Assembly (NCBI GenBank): GCA_022561975.1
Contig: JADFQD010000012.1
Coordinates: 1-42,232 of the forward strand
DNA length: 42,232 nucleotides
Direction of reading: 5' to 3'
DNA from: Acidobacteriota bacterium
GTDB lineage: Bacteria; Acidobacteriota; Thermoanaerobaculia; Multivoradales; JAHEKO01
Positions 1-8,377 of this stretch are shown piece by piece. Position numbers and translations under genes: made by a program. Positions within the stretch are counted from its first letter, which is position 1; each line of letters starts with the position of its first letter. Under the pieces are notes generated by a model that was given only the letters and a program-made list of their open reading frames with translations, searched no databases and had not been told where the DNA came from.

Positions 1-444
1 CTGAATCTCGATATCCGCCGCCGTGCCTTGGTATCCCGCCGACGGTTGGTGAAGCATTATCCGTGCATGAGGCAACGCCCGACGCTTGCCTCTGGAACCC
101 GCCGATAGGAGAAAAGAGCCCATCGACGCCGCCATCCCCATGCAGATGGTATTCACCGGCGCCCGCAGGAACTGCATCGTGTCGTAGATGGCCATCCCGC
201 TAGAGATGACGCCTCCAGGCGAATTGATGTAAAGGAAGATGTCGCGCTCCGGATTGTCTGCATCGAGAAACAGCAACTGCGCGATCACGATGTTGGCTAC
301 ATCATCGTTGATGGGCGCACCGAGAAACACGATGCGGTCCATGAGAAGACGGGAAAAGACGTCGTAGCTCTTTTCACCCCGGCTCGACCGCTCGATGACG
401 TACGGCGGATATATGGTGGCCGAACCGGGCTTGTACATTGTCAT
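1..444 (-). CDS. clpP: ATP-dependent Clp protease proteolytic subunit ClpP (3' end outside window)
   Basis: ClpP is the serine peptidase that forms the barrel of cytosolic ClpXP/ClpAP and degrades unfolded or tagged proteins. The visible 148 codons run from the ATG at 444 to the window edge without a stop. They contain the family hallmarks in order: INSPGG, the nucleophile context GMAASMGS and the histidine context MLHQPSAG. The catalytic Asp would lie beyond position 1. A second in-frame ATG at 438 (MYKPG...) is an alternative start. The start is only 8 bp downstream of the tig stop, so the two are probably co-transcribed, as in the common tig-clpP-clpX order; clpX is expected just off the left edge. 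Assignment is secure; only completeness is unknown. Confidence 0.96.
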   Translation of the reverse strand, partial: MTMYKPGSATIYPPYVIERSSRGEKSYDVFSRLLMDRIVFLGAPINDDVANIVIAQLLFLDADNPERDIFLYINSPGGVISSGMAIYDTMQFLRAPVNTICMGMAASMGSFLLSAGSRGKRRALPHARIMLHQPSAGYQGTAADIEIQ

Positions 445-452
445 GGTGTCTG

Positions 453-1703
453 TCAACTCTCAATAACGGGTGATTGCTCGAGAAGGTACGCAAATACTTT
501 CTCCTCAGTGATGCTTCGCTCGAGTTCCTTGATGCGATTCTCTCTCTGAAGACTCGCGAAAACCTTCCCGGGTTCCGTGTCGCGGGCCTTGGCAATCTTC
601 TCCACCCGCTCGTCAATGTCTTCCTCTGTGGCCTTCAAGTCGTGGCGCTCCGCGATGTGCTCCAACAATAGATCGCGCTTAACCTGTGTCTCCGCCATGG
701 AAACGAACTCGGCGGCGAACTTGTCAGCCTGGTCGTCCGGAACGCGATACGCTTCCCGATATGCCGCCAGTAACCGGTTCACCAGTGACTGAGGAGCCGG
801 AATGTCGTTGGCTGCGGCAATCTGCTCCACCAGCTGCCGCCGAACATCTGCGTCCGCTTCCCGTTTCGCGTTCTCTTCCAGGTCCTTGCGCACCGCCTCC
901 CGCAGATCATCCACCGAATCGAAGTCCCCCACCTCGGCAGCGAAAGCGCCGTCGAGTTCGGGAAGCTGCTGCCCCTTCACTTCGTACAACGTAATACGAG
1001 CTGAGATCGTGTGTCCCTGTTTTGACTGGTCCTCAGTGTCGCTCGGGAAGGTGATCGTCGCATCCGTCGTCTCGCCGGGAAGGAGCTGCATGATCTTGTC
1101 CTCGACCTCGGGAAGTGCTTGGTCTTGGCCGATCACCAGCTCATAGGGACGACCCTCCTTCTCCTCACCGTCTTTCTCGGTGTCGATGGTGATACGAACC
1201 ATCTGGCCGGGTTGGGGTTTCTCACCCTCCACCGGAACCCAGCGGGCCTTTTGACGCCGCAACTCATCGAGCTGCTCCCCGACCATCTCGTCCGAGACCG
1301 GGGCAACTTTGCGTTGCAGGGAAAAGCCCCCCAACCTCTCCACGTTGACTTCGGGCTTGACCTCGACCAAAATCTCAAAGGTTACCGGGGAATTCTCCTC
1401 TATCTTCAGACCGCGAATCCGCGGCTCCGCTATGGGCTCCAGGTCCTCCTTCTCGAGGGCCAGCTTCCAGCTCTCCTGCAATAGCTCCTGTACCACCGCC
1501 TCCTTGATAGCATCGCCAAACCGACGGCGGATGACGTTGAGGGGAACCTTCCCCTTGCGAAATCCAGGCAACCGGACGCGCTTCGCATACCGCGAAGCCG
1601 CTTTCCTCTCGGCGGCCTGCACGCGCTCCACGGGAGCCTCCACTCTCAGCGTGGTCTCCCCTGGCTCGTCCTTGGTTCGGGTAATCTGTATATCGGTGGT
1701 CAT
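453..1703 (-). CDS. tig: Trigger factor, ribosome-associated chaperone
   Basis: Trigger factor binds the ribosome exit tunnel and holds nascent chains; it also has a peptidyl-prolyl isomerase domain. The 416 residues are close to the usual length of about 430. The N-terminal ribosome-binding signature GFRKGKVP is present around residues 48-55. An FKBP-like domain follows at about 155-240 ([14 protein letters not shown] ... YELVIGQ ... LLPGE). The rest is a helical, charged chaperone domain. The ATG at 1703 is preceded by only a weak purine stretch. The gene lies 8 bp upstream of clpP on the same strand, an arrangement widely conserved in bacteria. Confidence 0.97.
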   Translation of the reverse strand: MTTDIQITRTKDEPGETTLRVEAPVERVQAAERKAASRYAKRVRLPGFRKGKVPLNVIRRRFGDAIKEAVVQELLQESWKLALEKEDLEPIAEPRIRGLKIEENSPVTFEILVEVKPEVNVERLGGFSLQRKVAPVSDEMVGEQLDELRRQKARWVPVEGEKPQPGQMVRITIDTEKDGEEKEGRPYELVIGQDQALPEVEDKIMQLLPGETTDATITFPSDTEDQSKQGHTISARITLYEVKGQQLPELDGAFAAEVGDFDSVDDLREAVRKDLEENAKREADADVRRQLVEQIAAANDIPAPQSLVNRLLAAYREAYRVPDDQADKFAAEFVSMAETQVKRDLLLEHIAERHDLKATEEDIDERVEKIAKARDTEPGKVFASLQRENRIKELERSITEEKVFAYLLEQSPVIES

Positions 1704-1946
1704 GTCCGTTGCTCTGGTGTCATCTGGCAGCGAGGTAATCTAGCACACTTCCACCATTTCCTCCCTACCTCTCCAGGCGGTACCCTCCCTCCGGTCCGCC
1801 GCCCCGCTCTTCGGCGCCACCCTGCCTACCGTCCGCCCCGCCCAGGCGATGGGGTGCTCTGTCCTTCCGTCTCCTTGCCCGCTCCCCGTCAGCCCCACCG
1901 ATTGGTAGTTTGCGGGCGCCCCTCGAGACTGGAGTTGTTGAGACAA

Positions 1947-3050
1947 ATGACCATCCGGGCCGCCGTGATGACGCAGCCAGACGCCCCATTGGAAATCTGG
2001 GACATCGATGAGCCGGTTCTCGAGGATGGCGGGGTGCTGTTGGAAACCATCGCCAGCGAGGTGTGCGGCACCGACGTGCACCTCCACCACGGACGGTTGG
2101 CGGGCGTGCCGTATCCCATCATCCCCGGTCATGTGAGCGTGGGCCGGGTGCTCGAAGCCAGAGGTATGGATCGCGACGCCTTCGGTGCCAAGGTCGGTCC
2201 CGGAGATGTCGTGACGTTCTATGACGTCCACGAAGTCTGTAACAGCTGCTATTTCTGCACGGTGGCGCGGCAACCGAATCGCTGTCCCAGCCGCCGGGTG
2301 TACGGGATCACGTATTCCGCCCACGACGGCCCCCTAGGCGGCTGGGCGGAGCAGATCTACCTCAAGCCCGGCGTGCGCATCGTCAAACTTCCCGACGGGC
2401 TCGATGCCGACGATGTCATTGGGGGCGGCTGCGGATTGTTCACGGGGTTTGCGGCGGTCGAGCGCAGCGACCTCGCCATGGGCGACACCGTGGTGGTGCA
2501 GGGATCGGGCCCGGTGGGATTGGCGGCCGCGGCTTTCGCCGCGCTCCGGGGGGCGGGACTGGTGATCACCATCGGAGCCCCCAAGGCGCGCCTCGAGTTG
2601 GCCCGGCAGCTCGGTGCCGACGTGGTGCTGTCGCTGGAAGACCGGCCCCTGGCCGAGCGGGCTGACGTGATCGGGGAGGCCACCCACGGCCGGGGCGCGG
2701 ACGTGATCATCGAGGCCAGCGGCAACCCCGACGCCATCGGAGAAGGGTTCTCTCTCCTCAGAGACGGCGGCACGTACGTAATCGCCGGCCACTATACCGA
2801 CGCCGGCCCCACTACCTTCAACCCCCATGTCGACGTGAATCGCAAACACGCAGATGTTCGCGGCCAATGGGGCACCGATTTCCGCCATCTGGTGCGGTCG
2901 TTGAGGCTCCTGGCGAAGTACCGCGATCGGCTCCCCTTTGCGCGGGTGATCGGAGGGCGCTACGGCTTGGGGCAGGCGGAACGCGCGCTTGAGGACGTTG
3001 CCGCTTTGCGAGTGACGAAGGCGATTATTGATCCGAATATTGAATATTGA
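1947..3050 (+). CDS. Zinc-binding medium-chain alcohol dehydrogenase
   Basis: This 367-residue MDR-family NAD(P)-dependent dehydrogenase has catalytic-zinc ligands Cys40 (EVCGTD) and His62 (GHVSVG). A structural-zinc cluster lies at Cys98, 101, 104 and 113 (CNSCYFCTVARQPNRC). The Rossmann loop GSGPVG follows at about residue 187. The frame is open further upstream to 1854, but I chose the ATG at 1947. Homology begins there (MTIRAAVMTQPDAPLEI), GGAG lies about 12 nt before it, and the upstream extension is proline/arginine-rich without family character. The substrate is not evident; threonine/sorbitol dehydrogenase-like enzymes share this pattern. The last four codons (NIEY) are encoded by an AT-rich heptamer repeat, so the C-terminus may have been altered by it. 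Confidence 0.9.
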   Translation: MTIRAAVMTQPDAPLEIWDIDEPVLEDGGVLLETIASEVCGTDVHLHHGRLAGVPYPIIPGHVSVGRVLEARGMDRDAFGAKVGPGDVVTFYDVHEVCNSCYFCTVARQPNRCPSRRVYGITYSAHDGPLGGWAEQIYLKPGVRIVKLPDGLDADDVIGGGCGLFTGFAAVERSDLAMGDTVVVQGSGPVGLAAAAFAALRGAGLVITIGAPKARLELARQLGADVVLSLEDRPLAERADVIGEATHGRGADVIIEASGNPDAIGEGFSLLRDGGTYVIAGHYTDAGPTTFNPHVDVNRKHADVRGQWGTDFRHLVRSLRLLAKYRDRLPFARVIGGRYGLGQAERALEDVAALRVTKAIIDPNIEY

Positions 3051-3097
3051 ATATCGAATATTCAATATTGGATATTGGATATTGGATATTGAGTATT
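3035..3097. repeat. AT-rich 7-bp tandem repeat, nine units
   Basis: Nine successive heptamers of the form GAATATT/GGATATT (variants GAATATC, CAATATT, GAGTATT) run without gaps. They start inside the alcohol dehydrogenase gene, supply its TGA stop (3048-3050) and fill the convergent gap up to the peptidase stop at 3101. The tract is strikingly AT-rich in a GC-rich region. It also contains short palindromes around GAATATTC. Confidence 0.9.
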
Positions 3098-3100
3098 GAT

Positions 3101-4420
3101 CTAATTAACCAACTCCGAGAGGCCGGCCTCGGCAGCCAAAATCAGCAAGGCTTGTTTAATCCCCGACGCGCCGTTGTCGTTTACCCACCATTCAGTGAGT
3201 GAGTGCGCGCCACTTCCTGAGCCGCCCGAGCCGATCGTAATCGCCGGGACGCCGAGTGAGATCGGAATGTTGGAGTTTGTGGAGGAAATGGTTGGGTCGG
3301 GCTCGCGGCCGAAGTAGGTAATGGCGGCCAGCGCGCGTTGTACGATCGGCGCGCTCAGGTCTGTTGTGCCCGACGGACGGTCGCCGATCATTGCGATGTC
3401 GATCGTAAGAGAATCGCCGTCGCGCCGAAGGCGGTTGGCTTCGGCGAGTCCCTCGCGCATGGCTCGTTGGAAGAGCGCATCCACGCCGTTCAGCCGCTCT
3501 GGGCTCACCGACCGCATGTCCACTTCCATCCACGACTCGAAGGGAATCGAGTTCACCGACGTCCCCCCACCGATTCTCCCGACGTTGTACGACGTGCGCG
3601 GGCCTTCGGACGTGTATGGATCGGCCGCCTCGACGAACTTCTCGATCGCCAGGCCGAGCGCGTGGTGGGGATTGCCGAGTCCGAACGCGCCCCACGAGTG
3701 GCCGCCGGGTCCTTTCACGGTCACGCGATACCGGTGACTACCCAACCCGCGATGCACCACGCGACTCGGGTTGACGCCGTCGATGCTGATCCACGTGTCG
3801 ATCCGCGGTCCCCCCTCGCGGAACAGATGTTTCATGCCGCGTAGATCGCCGATCCCTTCTTCGCCGACGGTACCGATAAACAAGATGTCGTCTCGTGTAC
3901 GGACGTTCGCGGTGTTGAGTGCCCGAAGCATCGTAATGACGATGGAGAGCCCTCTCGTGTCATCGCCGATGCCCGGTGCAAACAGCGTGTCGCCACTCGT
4001 GCGGACACTGACGTCGGTCCCCTCGGGAAACACCGTGTCGAGGTGAGCATCGACCGCCACCGTTCGCCCACCGGGCCGACCGCGGCGCAGGGCAAGCACG
4101 TTGCCAATCTCGTCAATCCACACCGAATCCGCTCTTGCGTCTCTCAGCAGTTCCGCAAACCGCGCCGCGCGCTGAGCTTCCATGAAGGGTGGTGCGGGGA
4201 TCTCTGTGAGCATGATGTGGTTGGCCACCGTGGTCGCGTCGAGTTCGTCGATGGCGCGAAACGCGCGTTGTATCATCGCTCGCCCGGCGAGTTCGGTTAT
4301 TTCTCTTGTGTAAACATCCGATTGGGCGGCGGCGCCTACTGGAAACACCGCGGCGACCACGGAGACGAGCTTCCATATTAAGGAAGGCTTTCCGCTGAGA
4401 TGCTCGAGGACGTTGGACAT
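3101..4420 (-). CDS. Secreted M20-family zinc peptidase
   Basis: This is a 439-residue dinuclear zinc exopeptidase or amidohydrolase of the M20 type, related to the tripeptidase and ArgE/DapE group. An N-terminal signal peptide (hydrophobic about 15-32, ending GAAAQS) predicts export. Metal and catalytic motifs appear in order: HLDTV (His126, Asp128), GIGDD (Asp153), the Glu-Glu pair in TVGEEG (187-188), and a late His in GAHSLTEWW. The dimerisation lid (HRGLGSHRYRVTVKGPGGHSWGAF and onward) sits between. The ATG is preceded by a good GGAGG. It is convergent with the dehydrogenase, 50 bp away. Substrate is unknown; a periplasmic or surface peptide-scavenging role is inferred. Confidence 0.92.
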   Translation of the reverse strand: MSNVLEHLSGKPSLIWKLVSVVAAVFPVGAAAQSDVYTREITELAGRAMIQRAFRAIDELDATTVANHIMLTEIPAPPFMEAQRAARFAELLRDARADSVWIDEIGNVLALRRGRPGGRTVAVDAHLDTVFPEGTDVSVRTSGDTLFAPGIGDDTRGLSIVITMLRALNTANVRTRDDILFIGTVGEEGIGDLRGMKHLFREGGPRIDTWISIDGVNPSRVVHRGLGSHRYRVTVKGPGGHSWGAFGLGNPHHALGLAIEKFVEAADPYTSEGPRTSYNVGRIGGGTSVNSIPFESWMEVDMRSVSPERLNGVDALFQRAMREGLAEANRLRRDGDSLTIDIAMIGDRPSGTTDLSAPIVQRALAAITYFGREPDPTISSTNSNIPISLGVPAITIGSGGSGSGAHSLTEWWVNDNGASGIKQALLILAAEAGLSELVN

Positions 4421-4462
4421 GATCCTCCAAGCTAAGGTTGAGCGGCGATCATCGCGAGAAGT

Positions 4463-4486
4463 GTCCCGGGCTCACGAGGCCGGGAC
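4463..4486. terminator. Possible hairpin terminator downstream of vapC
   Basis: GTCCCGG and CCGGGAC form a 7-bp GC stem with a 10-nt loop, 30 bp past the vapC stop and upstream of the peptidase gene. No T-run follows, so a termination role is weakly supported. Confidence 0.3.
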
Positions 4487-4515
4487 TGCATCGACAGACC
4501 GAGCTCCAAGGTGGG

Positions 4516-4878
4516 CTACTGCTCAGCCGAAACGTCCAACTGCCGAGCAACGGAAGCGAGCGAACGATCCATCGTCCACAGGGGGACTCGCGCAAGTAGT
4601 GAAGCAGCCAGCAAGTGTGCGTCCACCCATCCTATCCCCGTGCCCATGAGTCGCCGTGCCTGGACGAGTTCCATCACCTCATCGTGAGTTGCGAAGCCGG
4701 CGCTTGGTAGGCGCGAGAGGTAGGCGAGAATCTGCTTCCGTTTTCTAAGGTTGCCGCACGCAAGTTCCCCGATGATGAACCGATGACACACAACCTGTGT
4801 GGCTTCGAGCAGCTCCTCGAGTTGCGGGTTCCCCCGGCGCAGGTGGTCGACCCACACCGAGGTGTCCACCAGCATCAT
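4516..4878 (-). CDS. vapC: VapC-type PIN-domain ribonuclease toxin
   Basis: VapC toxins are Mg-dependent endoribonucleases that cut tRNA or rRNA when their antitoxin is degraded. The 120 residues carry the full PIN acidic set: Asp in MLVDTSVW, Glu in GELACG, Asp in GWVDAHLLAA and Asp in TMDRSL. The ATG at 4878 overlaps the vapB stop by 4 nt (ATGA), showing translational coupling; ATG 4875 is an alternative. The family is certain; the RNA target cannot be read from sequence. Confidence 0.93.
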   Translation of the reverse strand: MMLVDTSVWVDHLRRGNPQLEELLEATQVVCHRFIIGELACGNLRKRKQILAYLSRLPSAGFATHDEVMELVQARRLMGTGIGWVDAHLLAASLLARVPLWTMDRSLASVARQLDVSAEQ

Positions 4879-5078
4879 CGTCCCGACTTACGCATGCCAC
4901 GCCGCGGGACGTCGCGAAGCCGTGGCTCGGTACCACCGAGATCCTTCAATCGTCGGGCGCTCTCGCGGGCGATCAAGGCCTCCAGCCCCTCGCGCACGAG
5001 GGCAGTCTTTTCGTGAACCCCGGTGAGCCGCCGGGCTTCTTCGAGCAAGTCGTCGTCGATGTTGAGTGTCGTCCTCAT
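4875..5078 (-). CDS. vapB: VapB-type antitoxin (ribbon-helix-helix)
   Basis: This 67-residue protein begins MRTTLNIDDDLLEEARRL, the short beta-strand followed by a helix typical of VapB/RHH antitoxins that bind DNA as dimers and neutralise VapC with a C-terminal tail. The arginine-rich tail (RLRDVPRRGMRKSGR) fits toxin binding. ATG 5078 is chosen because the family start is MRTT; an in-frame ATG at 5084 would add two residues (MH). The gene is coupled to vapC by a 4-nt overlap. Its promoter contains two identical TATGCATA palindromes, the likely autoregulatory operator. Confidence 0.9.
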   Translation of the reverse strand: MRTTLNIDDDLLEEARRLTGVHEKTALVREGLEALIARESARRLKDLGGTEPRLRDVPRRGMRKSGR

Positions 5079-5113
5079 ATGCATAAGTATGCTCTCTTTA
5101 TGCATACAGTCAA
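5079..5113 (-). promoter_or_regulatory. vapBC promoter with twin TATGCATA operator
   Basis: Reading the minus strand, TTGACT (5113-5108) and CATACT (5091-5086) are separated by 16 bp and resemble sigma-70 -35 and -10 boxes. Two copies of the palindrome TATGCATA lie at 5099-5106 and 5079-5086. They are exactly 20 bp (two helical turns) apart and cover the spacer and the -10 region, so a bound VapB(C) complex would block transcription. The expected start point is at or beside the ATG at 5078, implying a leaderless message. Confidence 0.6.
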
Positions 5114-5425
5114 ATGTGGCGGGTGGCGGTGATCCGGAAGTAAATGGACGACCATATCGGAGAATTTCAGATCCCAATGTCGGCTGTCGCGGGTTGTGGA
5201 GCCGGGAGGACTGGATTGACCTTGGTCCTTGGGCTCGCGCTGTGCGCGGGTCCGGATCAGCATTTTCGAGCGCGGGGTCGGGGCCGGGCGGGCGTAGAGG
5301 CCGCCTTGCTCGTCGAGCTCCATGAAGAGCACGAAGTCGTGGTTCGGGCTCTTGGCGCCCGCTTCTAGCACGGGCTGCTAAGCTACGGCGGAGCGGAAAG
5401 CGGAGCAACCACGGAGGTTCGATCG
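5114..5425. other. Gene-free stretch between vapB promoter and secreted-protein gene
   Basis: About 310 bp without a supportable gene. A 98-codon minus-strand frame overlaps it (5075-5371) but has proline- and arginine-rich composition, no recognisable domain, and would run through the vapB promoter. I see no tRNA and no clear hairpin. The last 20 bp hold the GGAGG ribosome site of the next gene. Confidence 0.6.
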
Positions 5426-5938
5426 ATGATGCGGCGTACTTGTCTTGTCCTGGTCGTGGCTGGGGCCCTGGCCGCAGGGGGCACTACCGTGCCTTCGTTC
5501 TCCCAGGAGAGCGAGCCGCAAGCGGCCGCGGCTCTCGCGATCACGATGGTTCGAGTCGATCCGGTCCAACCGAGCGTGGACACCCTTTGCCGACTCAAGG
5601 TCGAGATCGAGAATTCGGACGAACGCATCGCGACACAGCTGGGGTTTACGGTGACCATCAACGGGGCGAAACTGCCGGTCTACGAAAACCATCTCTTCAT
5701 GTTCCCGCTCTCGCCGGAAGCGAAGACCGAGTTGCCTCTCTACAATTTCTGGAGCACCGAAACCTCACGCCCGGAACCGGCGAGCGGCAAGCTCGAGATC
5801 GTCGTCACCCTACGGGAAGCCCGATGGATGAATATCGCCATGGAGGGCGATACCGAAACCTGGACTCCTCTCGGCGATGTCGCCGGCCTGCCGGTGAGCT
5901 ACTCGATCACCGTACCGATGGGCAAGGGTGACGGCTGA
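5426..5938 (+). CDS. Exported protein of unknown function
   Basis: The 170-residue product has a Sec-type signal peptide (MMRRTCLVLVVAGALAAGG, cleavage likely after the Ser/Gln-rich PSFSQ). A compact, beta-rich region follows, with alternating hydrophobic strands (TLCRLKVEIENSDERIATQ, LGFTVTINGAKLPVY). This looks like an immunoglobulin-like or CARDB-like fold, but I do not recognise the family. GGAGG lies 9 nt before the ATG. Its stop abuts the stop of the convergent lipoprotein gene with zero spacing. Both are exported and may share a compartment, but no functional link is shown. Confidence 0.75.
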   Translation: MMRRTCLVLVVAGALAAGGTTVPSFSQESEPQAAAALAITMVRVDPVQPSVDTLCRLKVEIENSDERIATQLGFTVTINGAKLPVYENHLFMFPLSPEAKTELPLYNFWSTETSRPEPASGKLEIVVTLREARWMNIAMEGDTETWTPLGDVAGLPVSYSITVPMGKGDG

Positions 5939-6853
5939 CTAGTCGGAAGACCAGGACAGCCCCTCGAGGGCTATGGTGCGGCTCTGATCACCCTCGCGTG
6001 ACATCAAGTAGTAGTTCGCGGTAAAGCTGACCTCGCACTCGCTGGGTCGCTCTTCCTCGCCTTCGGCCAACGCCGGCAGCGCGATCGGAAGCTCGATCGC
6101 ATGGCTGCCCGGCCCCGAGATCTGAACCGCGGCATCGCCGCAGGTCGTGGTTATCGAGACGCTTTGCTCGACAGCGCCCTCGGCCATGGTCGGTGCCAGA
6201 AGCTCGCCGCCGCCCTCCGGGACGCCCACGTTCAGCCAAAGCTTGCCCGGGCCGGTCAAGCCGCCCAGGCGAATGACGTCGTTTTGGGTCAACCAACGTC
6301 GCGCGAGAATCTGGAGGTCGCTGCCACCCTCCACCGGAAGCCAGCTCGAGGAGAAGAAGAACTGGGGCATCTTCGGTCCCGACTCGACCACGGAGACCGT
6401 CGCAATCTCGTACTCGGCCTCGCCGATCTCGGCACCGGCGTTCTCCAGAGGCCAGCGGTTTCCTTCCCGATCATAGAGGCCACAGGTCAGCTTGTAACGC
6501 CCCTCTTCCAGCGCCGGCGCCAGCGCCGACTGGTAGATCGGAACCTTGTAGGCAAGCTCACCACCGATCTTCCAGGCACCCGGCAGATCGTGATCGAAGG
6601 TCCTGACGATGTCGCCGCGGGAATCCAAGAGGTGGACGAAGACCCGCACTGGACCGGCCAGGCCCTCGAGTGGGCGCTTCATCTCCCAGGAGAGCTCCAG
6701 CTCCACTACCTGCGGGTAGCCCAGCCGAATCTCGCCGGCTCCGGTGCCGAGCCGTCCCACCGGATCGGGCTCCTTCGAGCACCCGGTCAGCGCCAGGCCC
6801 GCGGTTAGAACAAGAATGAACAGTCTAGGTAAACGAACTTTTCCGCTTGTCAT
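5939..6853 (-). CDS. Lipoprotein of unknown function
   Basis: This 304-residue protein has a lipoprotein signal: hydrophobic h-region, then lipobox LTGC with Cys25, so it is lipidated and membrane-anchored. The mature part has two beta-rich halves. The first (about 40-150) reads VELELSWEMKRPLEG ... VRVFVHLLDSRGDIV ... GRYKLTCGLYDREGNRW, resembling domains that describe extracellular polymer- or sugar-binding beta sandwiches. The second half (170-300) is also beta-rich. AGGAG precedes the ATG. I cannot name the family. It is directly convergent with the exported protein at 5426. Confidence 0.75.
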   Translation of the reverse strand: MTSGKVRLPRLFILVLTAGLALTGCSKEPDPVGRLGTGAGEIRLGYPQVVELELSWEMKRPLEGLAGPVRVFVHLLDSRGDIVRTFDHDLPGAWKIGGELAYKVPIYQSALAPALEEGRYKLTCGLYDREGNRWPLENAGAEIGEAEYEIATVSVVESGPKMPQFFFSSSWLPVEGGSDLQILARRWLTQNDVIRLGGLTGPGKLWLNVGVPEGGGELLAPTMAEGAVEQSVSITTTCGDAAVQISGPGSHAIELPIALPALAEGEEERPSECEVSFTANYYLMSREGDQSRTIALEGLSWSSD

Positions 6854-6941
6854 CGAGTCTCCTTGGTTGAAGCCCTACGAGGTACATCGCATACTACCAG
6901 CCCCGCAACCACAGAACAGTCCAACGGCGTGACGAGCCCTA

Positions 6942-6991
6942 CTAGGCCAGCAACTGCTCGACCCGAGCCTCCATCCTCTCCAGGGCGACCT
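6942..6991. repeat. Direct-repeat copy of the udk 3' end
   Basis: About 50 bp match the last codons and stop of udk (9925-9975) with three mismatches. On the minus strand it would read VALERMEARVEQLLA-stop against udk VALEMVEARVEQLLA-stop. It marks the left edge of the accessory patch that ends at the intact udk and could be an attachment-site-like duplication or the stub of a second udk copy. Confidence 0.75.
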
Positions 6992-7045
6992 GCGGCGACA
7001 ACTCGGACCTTGGGGCGACCTACACCTTTCGCGATGGCAAAAGCG

Positions 7046-7132
7046 GCAAAAGCGGTGACAGGCTACTCATTCAAGAACCTGCGTTGCCATCGCTGGCATC
7101 TACTGGAATGAGTAGCCTGTCACCGCTTTTGC
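7046..7132. repeat. Long hairpin repeat, copy A (REPIN/MITE-like)
   Basis: A perfect 27-bp inverted repeat (left arm 7046-7072, right arm 7106-7132, core GCGGTGACAGGCTACTC) encloses a 33-nt loop that contains a smaller hairpin TGCCA-TCGC-TGGCA (7085-7098). A near-identical second copy lies at 8258-8340, in the same orientation, on the other side of the CPBP protease gene. Paired inverted REP-like arms of this type are known as REPINs and are mobilised by REP-associated tyrosine transposases; no such transposase is in the window. Confidence 0.85.
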
Positions 7133-7181
7133 ATGCAGCTTGAAATTGATCAAGACCACAACGAGCAAGCTGGAGTTAGTT

Positions 7182-8225
7182 GTGAAGTGGAATCCGATGC
7201 CGATAAGGGAATTCGGCAAGAATCATCCAGTAATACTCTTCATCGGGGTAACTTACGTTTGGACATGGTCGTTTTGGATTCCGGCCAATAGCGATGGCTT
7301 GCCACCGGGAATGAAACCAGCACTGACGTTTCTAGGCGCATTCGGCCCGGCGTTAGCTGGCAGCTTGATCTTAAGATTGCGTACAAGCGTTTACGATTCA
7401 CGGCCGCGCCACTGGGGCGGATTTCTCGTCGGTGCCGCGTTAGCGGCGACAGCTATCGCACTGCTCTACTTTGACATTGCCGGTATCAATCGTCTTGCGC
7501 CAAAGCCGGACCTGATATTTGGCAGCGACGCCCCATGGCGCGTTCATGGGCTGATGGCGGCGGTTGTAGTGATCTCCGCGTTCGTATTCTCGAATGTGCA
7601 ATCGCGCTCTGCAACGGTGCGCAGCTTTTACAAAGGACTGATACCAAGCCGACGGGCACTATTGCTTGCGATTCCAGTACTGATGTTTTTGCCGGTCGTT
7701 CTGGTTTCCTCGAACTTCTTGGCAGATATTGCCGGTATTAGTTATGAGGCGCCAGAATATTCGAAACAATCGATTGGTCTCTGGCTTCCCTTGATGTTCG
7801 TAAAACTGATAACTGTCGCCATGCTCACCGGTGGCAACGAAGAGCACGGATGGCGCGGCGTATTGCTACCGATGTTGCAGAAACACAGGAGTCCACTTGT
7901 GGCCACTCTTTTCATCGCTTTCGTGTGGGAGCTTTGGCATTTTCCACTAATCCTGGATGGTCTGTACGGTGACCAACACATCGCTCTAATCATGACGGCA
8001 AGAGTCGTGGCGATACTGCCGATCGCCCTCATCATGACCGCGATCTACAATGTTTCGCGCGGCTCCATATTCCTTTGCATACTTATGCACGCTTGTTTCA
8101 ATACTCAACTCAAACTCTTTGTCGGAACCGAATTGATGGCTCTATTCGTGTTCGTGATTGTGATTGCTTCTGTTCTGATTACCCGAATGTGGCGGCGCAG
8201 CAGCGGGTACATTCCGGTTCGCTAG
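7182..8225 (+). CDS. CPBP-family (CAAX-type) intramembrane protease
   Basis: This is a multi-pass membrane protein of 347 residues with the three CPBP/Rce1-like motifs: Glu-Glu and Arg in [12 protein letters not shown], the second motif [10 protein letters not shown], and His/Asn in LMHACFN. In bacteria such proteins act as membrane peptidases or in bacteriocin self-immunity and stress. I chose the GTG at 7182 because GGAG lies 6 nt before it. An in-frame TTG at 7140 and ATG at 7197 are alternatives. Base composition is visibly more AT-rich than neighbouring genes and codon use differs, suggesting recent acquisition. It is framed by hairpin copies A and B, as if carried as cargo. Confidence 0.88.
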   Translation: MKWNPMPIREFGKNHPVILFIGVTYVWTWSFWIPANSDGLPPGMKPALTFLGAFGPALAGSLILRLRTSVYDSRPRHWGGFLVGAALAATAIALLYFDIAGINRLAPKPDLIFGSDAPWRVHGLMAAVVVISAFVFSNVQSRSATVRSFYKGLIPSRRALLLAIPVLMFLPVVLVSSNFLADIAGISYEAPEYSKQSIGLWLPLMFVKLITVAMLTGGNEEHGWRGVLLPMLQKHRSPLVATLFIAFVWELWHFPLILDGLYGDQHIALIMTARVVAILPIALIMTAIYNVSRGSIFLCILMHACFNTQLKLFVGTELMALFVFVIVIASVLITRMWRRSSGYIPVR

Positions 8226-8257
8226 TGAGGCGCGGAGTCGATCCGAAACTCCTGGGG

Positions 8258-8340
8258 AAAAGCGGTGACAGGCTACTCATTCAAGAACCTGCGTTGCCAT
8301 CGCTGGCATCTACCGGAACGAGTAGCCTGTCACCGCTTTT
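8258..8340. repeat. Long hairpin repeat, copy B (REPIN/MITE-like)
   Basis: A 25-bp inverted repeat (8258-8282 with 8316-8340, one A-C mismatch) has the same loop and inner TGCCA/TGGCA hairpin as copy A. The two copies differ at only two positions over about 83 nt and are directly repeated. It ends 38 bp before the methyltransferase start, so it lies in that gene's leader and could act as a terminator or mRNA-stabilising structure there. Confidence 0.85.
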
Positions 8341-8377
8341 CAGTGCCTGCAGCGTCCTGATGAACCAGAGAGAGGAA

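Noticed and set aside
5075-5371. 98-codon minus-strand frame upstream of vapB
   Set aside because: No recognisable domain, overlaps the vapB start and promoter, and has no ribosome site.
7046-8340. CRISPR array
   Set aside because: Only two repeats, each a long self-complementary hairpin, separated by a 1.1-kb gene; no spacer regularity or cas genes.
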